Positions 1-4,883 of a stretch of DNA of 12,637 nt are shown piece after piece (the stretch's first letter is position 1; every line of letters begins with the position of its first letter). Source of the DNA: Sphingomonas sp. (GTDB lineage: Bacteria > Pseudomonadota > Alphaproteobacteria > Sphingomonadales > Sphingomonadaceae); assembly GCA_021154945.1 (NCBI GenBank), contig JAJNQF010000139.1:1-12637 (forward strand). The letters are read 5' to 3'. The position numbers were made by a program, and so were the translations under genes. The notes under the pieces were generated by a model, which made no database searches, was not told the origin of the DNA, and worked only from the letters and a program-made list of their open reading frames with translations.

Positions 1-472
1 GCCATTCGCCCGGATTGGCCTGCGCCGCATCCTCGAAATGGCCGAGATATTTCGGCAGGCGCTCCTCGCGGAACTGTTTCGCGGCGCGCGCGGCTTCTGG
101 TTTCTGGTCGTCGTAATAGTCCATCATCGCGACCGGATGGTGGACGTTGTGCACCTCCGCGACGAGATCGGCGATCGTCAGCTGGAGCTGGTTGAGCCAG
201 AGCCGGTCCGCCATGTTCGACGGCGCGAGACCGTGACGCTCGCCGAGATACATCAGGATGTTGGCGACCTGGGCAATCACCAGGCCGTCGAGTTCGAGAT
301 AGGGCGGCGCGAACGGGGTGCGCCCGGTGCGGTCGTTCAGATCGGCCATCAGGCCTTCCTCGCCAACGCCGCGCGCGCAATCTTCGTATTCGATCTCGGC
401 GCCTTCCAGTGCAAGCCGGACGAACTCGCCGCGCCCCTGGATGGAGGGCCAGTACCAGAGCTTGTACGCCAT
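1..472 (-). CDS. Glutathione S-transferase family protein (3' end cut by window edge)
   Basis: Predicted cytosolic glutathione S-transferase; 157 codons are visible from the ATG at 472-470 and the C-terminal part lies outside the window. The N-terminal thioredoxin-like domain begins MAYKLWYWPSIQGRGE, with Tyr3/Tyr7 and an RGE turn as in sigma/nu-like GSTs. A Pro-rich turn (TPFAPPY, residues 52-58) holds the expected cis-proline. The helix IAQVANILMYL (66-76) leads into the all-helical C-terminal domain, which contains HHPVAMMDYYDDQKPEA (111-127). One oddity: the Gln-Ser pair that commonly contacts the glutathione gamma-glutamyl group reads Gln68-Val69 here. The start codon shares one base with the stop of the upstream bolA gene (TGATG), so the two are probably translationally coupled. 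Its substrate cannot be told from sequence; the family assignment is firm, the class is not. Confidence 0.85.
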   Translation of the reverse strand, partial: MAYKLWYWPSIQGRGEFVRLALEGAEIEYEDCARGVGEEGLMADLNDRTGRTPFAPPYLELDGLVIAQVANILMYLGERHGLAPSNMADRLWLNQLQLTIADLVAEVHNVHHPVAMMDYYDDQKPEAARAAKQFREERLPKYLGHFEDAAQANPGEW

Positions 473-759
473 CAGATTTCCCCGGGTGCGCGGGCCTTGA
501 TGGCGAGCGCGTGGATCTTCGTGCTCAACAGGTCTGCGAGCGCCTGGTTCACGAGACGCTGGCGCGCGACGCGATTAAGCCCTTCGAACTGCGGCGTTTC
601 CACTTCGACCCGGAAATGCGTCTCGCCGGTGCCGTCGTCGCCCATATGGCCGGCATGGAGCCCGCTCTCGTTGACGACGGTCAGGTGCGTCGGGGCGAGG
701 GTCGCGGTGAGGCGGGCGGTGATCTGGTCCTGAACGGAGCCGGTGGCGAGGTCTGTCAT
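472..759 (-). CDS. BolA family protein
   Basis: 95-residue BolA/IbaG-type protein, close to the usual family length. It carries the hallmarks of the fold: VVNESGLHAGH (28-38), GETHFRVEV (45-53), then FEGLNRVARQRLVNQAL (58-74) and a C-terminal HALAIK (83-88). The conserved His83 and nearby His residues (35, 38, 48) are candidates for Fe-S ligation. BolA proteins pair with monothiol glutaredoxins to bind a glutathione-coordinated [2Fe-2S] cluster and act in Fe-S trafficking or as regulators; that role is family knowledge, not shown here. The start MTDLATG was chosen over an upstream in-frame extension because the extension runs into the opposing J-domain gene and has no family similarity. A TATATA element sits six bases upstream of the ATG. 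Its stop overlaps the start of the GST gene. Confidence 0.9.
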   Translation of the reverse strand: MTDLATGSVQDQITARLTATLAPTHLTVVNESGLHAGHMGDDGTGETHFRVEVETPQFEGLNRVARQRLVNQALADLLSTKIHALAIKARAPGEI

Positions 760-764
760 GGTCC

Positions 765-772
765 CTATATAG
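765..772. promoter_or_regulatory. Symmetric -10-like element CTATATAG in a divergent spacer
   Basis: The spacer between bolA (minus) and the J-domain gene (plus) is only 38 bases and holds the perfect palindrome CTATATAG. Read leftwards, TATATA (771-766) ends six bases before the bolA ATG, which would place transcription initiation at or very near the start codon. Read rightwards, the same element lies 26 bases before the GTG at 798, leaving room for a short leader with GGGGAG. No convincing -35 hexamer is visible on either side. The promoter role is inferred. Confidence 0.4.
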
Positions 773-797
773 CCCGTTTTGGAAGCGCGGGGAGCCG

Positions 798-1421
798 GTG
801 GCGGACGACGGACACACAGATGATGGGCGAAAAGAGCGCAAGGAACGCCCCAGCCCACGGTTTCACGGCCGCGTGGAAGGGACCGGTCGCGTCTGCATGT
901 GGCGCGACTGCGAAGAACCAGGCGAATTTCGCGCACCACCGTTGGAAGGCCCGAGCGACAGCGGCCCGCCGCAGTTCCGCTGGTTCTGCCTCGAGCACGT
1001 CCGCGCGTTCAACTCGGGCTATAATTTCTTCGACGGGATGACCGCTGATGAAATCCACTATGCCCAGCGGCCGATGGCGGGCTGGGAGCGCGAGACGCGG
1101 GCGTTCGCGCATGGCGGCGGCGACACGCCACCCAAATGGGCCGACTTCGCCGATCCGATCGACGCGATCGGTGCAAGGTTCGGCGAGCGGATGGCGGCGG
1201 CGCGCAAGGACGGCCGGGTCTTGTCCGATGGCGAGCGACGGTCGTTGCGCGTGTTGGGACTGGGCACGGACACCGACCGGACGGCGCTGCGCAAACGCTA
1301 CAGCGAACTCGTCCGGCGCTACCACCCCGACCGCAACGGCGGCGACCGCGCGCATGAATCGGAGTTGCAAAAGGTGATCGCGGCCTACCAGCATCTGAAA
1401 GGCGCCGCCGCGTTCGCGTAA
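798..1421 (+). CDS. J-domain (DnaJ-like) protein with an N-terminal Cys/His cluster
   Basis: 207-residue protein with a C-terminal J domain (about residues 148-207). It has LRVLGLGTDTDRTALRKRY (helices I-II), RRYHPDRN with the Hsp70-activating HPD at 176-178, then an AAYQHLK helix. It lacks the G/F, zinc-finger and substrate-binding regions of true DnaJ, so it is a class III J-protein that should deliver a specific client to DnaK. The N-terminal half contains Cys33, Cys38, Cys64 and His67 (C-x4-C-x25-C-x2-H), which could bind a metal, followed by FNSGYNFFDGM (71-81). The GTG at 798 is taken as start: GGGGAG lies at 789-794, and the next ATG would delete Cys33. It is followed by a palindromic repeat and cobS. 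The client is unknown; co-location points to CobS/CobT or BolA-linked metal proteins, an inference. Confidence 0.85.
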   Translation: MADDGHTDDGRKERKERPSPRFHGRVEGTGRVCMWRDCEEPGEFRAPPLEGPSDSGPPQFRWFCLEHVRAFNSGYNFFDGMTADEIHYAQRPMAGWERETRAFAHGGGDTPPKWADFADPIDAIGARFGERMAAARKDGRVLSDGERRSLRVLGLGTDTDRTALRKRYSELVRRYHPDRNGGDRAHESELQKVIAAYQHLKGAAAFA

Positions 1422-1427
1422 CTACTC

Positions 1428-1510
1428 CGTCATCCTGGGCTCGACCCAGGATCCAGAGCCAGGCAGGGAATCGATCGTGGCTCTGGATCCCAGCGTTCGC
1501 TGGGATGACG
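1428..1510. repeat. Palindromic intergenic repeat (REP-like, cloverleaf-forming)
   Basis: An 83-base inverted repeat lies seven bases after the J-domain gene. The outer arms CGTCATCC (1428-1435) and GGATGACG (1503-1510) pair. The inner arms GGATCCAGAGCCA (1449-1461) and TGGCTCTGGATCC (1478-1490) pair perfectly over 13 bases with a 16-base loop. Between them are two private hairpins, CCTGGG-CTCGA-CCCAGG (1434-1450) and CCCAGCG-TT-CGCTGGG (1489-1504), sharing bases with neighbouring stems. The motif CCCAGCG..CGCTGGGATCC resembles palindromic repeats scattered through sphingomonad genomes (recalled, not searched). No T-run follows, so a classical intrinsic terminator is unlikely. Confidence 0.8.
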
Positions 1511-1519
1511 TTTGTGGGC

Positions 1520-1543
1520 TTAGGGCGTTCGCTAGGATGGCGG
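1520..1543. repeat. Degenerate second copy of the repeat arm
   Basis: GGCGTTCGCTAGGATGGCG (1524-1542) matches the right arm of the preceding palindrome (GCGTTCGCTGGGATGACG) in the same orientation; 17 of 23 aligned positions agree. The copy has lost its self-complementary left half, so it looks like a decayed single arm. Confidence 0.5.
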
Positions 1544-1718
1544 TCGGACGCTATGATGCATGCTTACTCTGATCGATATTTCACGGCGCCCGATCCGGAA
1601 CCCGCTGCTATCCCGGCGGTTCGTCTAACTCTTCCGGTCAATCGCCCGACCAATCGTACAGCGGCGGTTGAGTAACAGCCCGCGCTTGGCCTAGAGCTAC
1701 CGGGAACACGAGGCCAAC
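1544..1718 (+). promoter_or_regulatory. Presumed cobS upstream region
   Basis: About 175 bases without a gene. A TTGAGT (1668-1673) could be a -35 hexamer, but the sequence at the proper distance (CCTAGA, about 1690-1695) is a poor -10. CGAGG (1709-1713) is a plausible ribosome-binding site five bases before the cobS ATG. No riboswitch could be recognised; in particular I saw no B12-box-like sequence. Confidence 0.25.
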
Positions 1719-2723
1719 ATGACCGATATCCCGAATACCCAGCCCGACAGCCGCGAGACCACGATCCTCGACGCACCCGACCGTATGGTGAAGGTGCGCG
1801 AGATGTTCGGGATCGATTCCGACATGGAAGTCCCGGCCTTCTCCGAAGCGGACGAGCGCGTGCCCGATCTCGATCCGGCGTACGTCTTCGATGCCGACAC
1901 GACGCTCGCCGTGCTGGCGGGCTTCGCGCATAACCGCCGCGTGATGGTCCAAGGCTATCACGGTACCGGCAAGTCGACGCATATCGAGCAGGTCGCGGCG
2001 CGCCTGAAATGGCCGTGCATCCGCATCAATCTCGACGCGCATATCAGCCGTATCGACCTGATCGGGCGCGACGCGATCGTGCTGAAGGACGGCCAACAGA
2101 TCACCGAATTCCGCGAAGGCCTGCTGCCTTGGGCGCTGCAGACCCCGACCGCGCTCGTGTTCGACGAATATGACGCCGGCCGTCCGGACGTGATGTTCGT
2201 GATCCAGCGCGTGCTGGAGACCGAGGGCAAGTTGACGCTGCTCGACCAGAACCGCGTGATCCGCCCGAACCCGTGGTTCCGCCTGTTCGCGACCGCCAAC
2301 ACGGTCGGCCTCGGCGACACGAGCGGGCTGTATCATGGCACGCAGCAGATCAACCAGGGCCAGATGGACCGCTGGAACATCGTCGTGACGCTCAACTATC
2401 TGCCCGCCAAGGTCGAGGCGCAGATCGTGCTCGCCAAGTCCGGCGAATACGACAAGCCCGAGGGCAAGAAGACCGTCGAGAACATGGTGCGGGTGGCGGA
2501 CATGACCCGCAAGGGCTTCGTCAACGGCGACATCTCGACCGTGATGAGTCCGCGCACCGTGATCACCTGGGCGCAGAACGCGCTGATCTTCGGCGACGTC
2601 GGCTTCGCGTTCCGCCTGTCGTTCCTCAACAAGTGCGACGAGGCGGAGCGGCCGCTGGTCGCCGAATATTACCAGCGCGTGTTCGGTAAGGATCTCCCCG
2701 AGAGCGTGGTGGGTAAGGCCTGA
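1719..2723 (+). CDS. cobS: Cobaltochelatase AAA+ subunit CobS
   Basis: 334-residue AAA+ ATPase matching CobS, the motor subunit of the aerobic CobNST cobaltochelatase, which inserts cobalt into hydrogenobyrinic acid a,c-diamide during B12 synthesis. Walker A is GYHGTGKST (79-87, Lys85). Walker B is LVFDEYDAG (146-154, Asp149-Glu150). A sensor-type stretch FRLFATANTVG follows at about 187-197, then LYHGTQQINQGQMDRW, typical of CobS. The N-terminal part has a short acidic segment and DPAYVFDADTTLAVLAG before the ATPase core. The length is that of the family. Start: ATG with CGAGG upstream. cobT follows after four bases, so the two are co-transcribed. No cobN or other cob gene is in view; cobalamin synthesis is therefore the family role, not proven for this organism. 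Confidence 0.92.
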   Translation: MTDIPNTQPDSRETTILDAPDRMVKVREMFGIDSDMEVPAFSEADERVPDLDPAYVFDADTTLAVLAGFAHNRRVMVQGYHGTGKSTHIEQVAARLKWPCIRINLDAHISRIDLIGRDAIVLKDGQQITEFREGLLPWALQTPTALVFDEYDAGRPDVMFVIQRVLETEGKLTLLDQNRVIRPNPWFRLFATANTVGLGDTSGLYHGTQQINQGQMDRWNIVVTLNYLPAKVEAQIVLAKSGEYDKPEGKKTVENMVRVADMTRKGFVNGDISTVMSPRTVITWAQNALIFGDVGFAFRLSFLNKCDEAERPLVAEYYQRVFGKDLPESVVGKA

Positions 2724-2727
2724 GCCT

Positions 2728-4551
2728 TTGGCCAACGAAACGCCTCTCGATCGCTTCAAGGCGGTCCTCGCCGGTACTGCGCGTGCGATCGCGGAGGAGC
2801 CGGAGGTCGAACTCGCCTTCACCGCGGATGCGCCGGCGCAGAGCGGCAAGCACATAAAGGTGCCGATGCCTGCGCGTGCTCTACCGGCCGAGCAGGTGGC
2901 GGAAGCGCGCGGGTTTGCCGACGGGTTCGCGCTGCGATTGAAGCATCACGACATCGCGTTGCACAACCGGGCAGCGCCGATCGAGGCAGTCGCGCGCGCG
3001 GTGTTCGATTCGGTCGAAAACGCGCGCGTCGAGGCGCTCGGCGGACGCGGCTATCTGGGAATTTCGGACAATCTCAACAGTGCGCTCGATGTTCGCCTGC
3101 GGGCGGATCCGATCACGCGCGCGCGCAACCGTGACGAAGTGCCGCTGTCGACCGCGCTCGGCCTGATGGTGCGCGAGCGGCTGACCGGGCAGGAATCGCC
3201 CGCGATCGCCGCACCCGGTCTTGCGCTGGTGCGTGAGTGGATCGAGAGCAAGACCGATCTCGACGCGCTGGCCTATGCGCTCGACGACCAGAAGGCGTTC
3301 CAGAGTCTCGCCCGGAAGATGCTGCAGGAGTTGGAGCTGGTCGAAGGCGATCAGGTCCCCGAGGAGAGCGACGAGGGCGGCTCCGAGGACGAGGGCACCG
3401 ACGAGCAGCAGCAGGACGAGGGCGACGAAGGCGACGACCAGGGCGAGGACGGCCAGGGCGAAGTCGAGGCGCGGGGCGAACAGTCCGAACAGCAGAACGA
3501 GGAAAGCGACGGTCAGGAGCAGAGCGACGAGTCGATGGATGACATCGACGGCGAGCCCGGTGATGACGGCGAGGAAGGCATGCAGCCGGTCCGCCCGAAC
3601 CGTCCCTTCGCGGACATGGGCGGCGCGTTCGACTACAAGCCGTGGACGACGCAGTTCGACGAGGTAATCGCCGCCACCGAGCTGTGCGATGCCGACGAAC
3701 TTGCACGCCTGCGCGGGTATCTCGACCAGCAGCTCGTGCACCTGCAATCGACCGTGTCGAAGCTCGCCAACCGGCTTCAGCGGCGATTGATGGCGCAGCA
3801 GTCGCGGTCGTGGGATTTCGACCAAGAGGAGGGAATCCTCGACGCGGCGCGGCTCGCGCGCGTGATCGTCAACCCGACTCTTTCGCTAAGCTACAAGGCC
3901 GAACGCGAGACCGACTTCCGCGACACGGTCGTGACGCTGCTGATCGACAATTCCGGCTCGATGCGTGGTCGCCCGATCTCGATCGCGGCGATCAGCGCGG
4001 ACATCCTCGCGCGCACGCTGGAACGGTGCGGCGTGAAGACCGAGATCCTCGGCTTCACTACCCGCGCCTGGAAGGGCGGACAGAGCCGCGAGACGTGGCT
4101 GGCCGCCGGGCGTCCGCCGCAGCCGGGGCGGCTCAACGACATCCGCCACATCGTCTACAAGCGCGCCGACGAACCGTGGCGCCGCGCGCGCAACTCGCTC
4201 GGCCTGATGATGCGCGAGGGGCTGCTGAAGGAGAATATCGACGGCGAGGCGCTGATGTGGGCGCATGCGCGGTTGGTCGCTCGGCCAGAGGAACGCCGGA
4301 TCCTGATGGTGATCAGCGACGGCGCCCCGGTCGACGATTCGACGCTCAGCGTGAACTCCGGCTCGTATCTGGAGCGCCACCTGCGCCAAGTGATCGGCTG
4401 GATCGAGAGCAAGTCGCCCGTCGAACTCGTCGCGATCGGCATCGGCCACGACGTCACCCGCTATTACGCGCGCGCCGTGACGATCATGGACGTCGAGCAG
4501 CTCGGCGGCACGATCATCGAACAGCTGGCGTCGCTGTTCGACACCGAGTGA
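2728..4551 (+). CDS. cobT: Cobaltochelatase vWA subunit CobT
   Basis: 607-residue partner of CobS. An N-terminal domain (1-205) is followed by a very acidic, Glu/Asp/Gln-rich linker (about 205-285, few hydrophobic residues, probably disordered). A region of LARLRGYLDQQLVHLQ type comes next, and a C-terminal von Willebrand A domain (about 400-607). The metal-ion-dependent adhesion site is intact: Asp407-x-Ser409-x-Ser411 in DNSGSMRG, a Thr at 444/445 (GFTTRAW) and Asp531 (ISDGAP). In the known complex CobT stacks on the CobS hexamer and couples ATP turnover to the CobN chelatase. The start is TTG at 2728, four bases after cobS stops, with TAAGG (2714-2718) inside the cobS end. No closer ATG keeps the conserved N-terminus. 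A GTG-started small gene follows 16 bases later. Confidence 0.92.
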   Translation: MANETPLDRFKAVLAGTARAIAEEPEVELAFTADAPAQSGKHIKVPMPARALPAEQVAEARGFADGFALRLKHHDIALHNRAAPIEAVARAVFDSVENARVEALGGRGYLGISDNLNSALDVRLRADPITRARNRDEVPLSTALGLMVRERLTGQESPAIAAPGLALVREWIESKTDLDALAYALDDQKAFQSLARKMLQELELVEGDQVPEESDEGGSEDEGTDEQQQDEGDEGDDQGEDGQGEVEARGEQSEQQNEESDGQEQSDESMDDIDGEPGDDGEEGMQPVRPNRPFADMGGAFDYKPWTTQFDEVIAATELCDADELARLRGYLDQQLVHLQSTVSKLANRLQRRLMAQQSRSWDFDQEEGILDAARLARVIVNPTLSLSYKAERETDFRDTVVTLLIDNSGSMRGRPISIAAISADILARTLERCGVKTEILGFTTRAWKGGQSRETWLAAGRPPQPGRLNDIRHIVYKRADEPWRRARNSLGLMMREGLLKENIDGEALMWAHARLVARPEERRILMVISDGAPVDDSTLSVNSGSYLERHLRQVIGWIESKSPVELVAIGIGHDVTRYYARAVTIMDVEQLGGTIIEQLASLFDTE

Positions 4552-4567
4552 GCAGCAGGCGGGCGAC

Positions 4568-4810
4568 GTGATCGCTGCGCCAGCCGGCGGATTTCACGGA
4601 CCCGTCAAACGCTCGATCACGATCGCCGGCCACCAGACCTCGATCAGCCTCGAACCCGTCTTCTGGCTCGCGCTCGAAGCCGCGGCGGTGCGTCTCGCAT
4701 TGCCTTTGTCCGCGCTCGTCGCGGAGATCGACGCGATCCGCATCGTGGCGGACGATCCACCCAACCTCGCTAGTGCGTTGAGAACATGGCTATTCGATAA
4801 TCTCCATTGA
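4568..4810 (+). CDS. Ribbon-helix-helix domain protein (RHH_4-like)
   Basis: 80-residue protein built almost entirely of one domain. RSITIAGHQTSISLEPVFW (15-33) is the signature of the small RHH_4-type family, in which the strand carries DNA-contacting residues. It is followed by two helices (LALEAAAVRLALPLSALVAEID) and an ending of NLASALRTWLFDNL. The GTG at 4568 is used because it is the only start giving the whole domain; the ribosome-binding site is weak (AGG at 4557-4559). It lies 16 bases after cobT and probably shares its mRNA. Possible roles are a local repressor or a protein-interaction module; target DNA is unknown. Its stop codon overlaps the first Fur-like box of the next operon, so the two transcription units abut. 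Confidence 0.75.
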   Translation: MIAAPAGGFHGPVKRSITIAGHQTSISLEPVFWLALEAAAVRLALPLSALVAEIDAIRIVADDPPNLASALRTWLFDNLH

Positions 4811-4822
4811 GAACTACTCGCA
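4807..4822 (+). promoter_or_regulatory. Fur-box-like operator, site 1
   Basis: TTGAGAACTACTCGCA matches 12 of 14 defined positions of the TGAGAATnATTCGCA form of the Fur box that I recall from iron-regulated genes of Gram-negative bacteria. It lies 22 bases (5' end) upstream of a TTGACA hexamer and overlaps the stop codon of the RHH gene. It is the mirror of the box at 4836-4851. Binding of Fur, rather than another iron regulator, is inferred. Confidence 0.6.
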
Positions 4823-4828
4823 TTAGCG

Positions 4829-4834
4829 TTGACA
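4829..4834 (+). promoter_or_regulatory. -35 hexamer TTGACA of the siderophore-receptor operon
   Basis: A perfect TTGACA lies between the two Fur-like boxes. With a 17-base spacer the -10 would be TAGCGA (4852-4857), a poor match to TATAAT; this suggests either a weak promoter or a different spacing. Fur bound at the flanking sites would cover the polymerase site, the usual layout for iron repression. Confidence 0.5.
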
Positions 4835-4835
4835 G

Positions 4836-4851
4836 TGCGAACGACTCTCAA
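4836..4851 (-). promoter_or_regulatory. Fur-box-like operator, site 2 (mirror of site 1)
   Basis: TGCGAACGACTCTCAA, read on the minus strand, is TTGAGAGTCGTTCGCA and again matches 12 of 14 positions of TGAGAATnATTCGCA. It lies 29 bases centre-to-centre from site 1 in the opposite orientation and fills the spacer between the -35 and -10 positions. Confidence 0.6.
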
Positions 4852-4883
4852 TAGCGAGCTCCTCAGAGCAAAGGGGTTTGTCC

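Noticed and set aside
38..733. 231-codon plus-strand open frame over gst and bolA
   Set aside because: The minus strand encodes recognisable GST and BolA proteins here; the plus-strand translation has no family resemblance.
1428..1510. Intrinsic terminator after the J-domain gene
   Set aside because: Strong stems but no T-run on either strand, and the arms match a dispersed-repeat pattern better than a terminator.
1638..2855. 405-codon minus-strand open frame opposite cobS
   Set aside because: It runs through both the promoter region and cobS, without any known motif; cobS on the plus strand has complete Walker motifs.
3340..3582. Repeat array or insertion within cobT
   Set aside because: The repetitive look is low-complexity acidic coding sequence in the correct frame, a known trait of CobT proteins, with no spacers or regular unit.
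4878..4883. TTG start two codons before the receptor ATG
   Set aside because: It would be only one base from the AAAGGGG ribosome-binding site; the ATG at 4884 has proper spacing.
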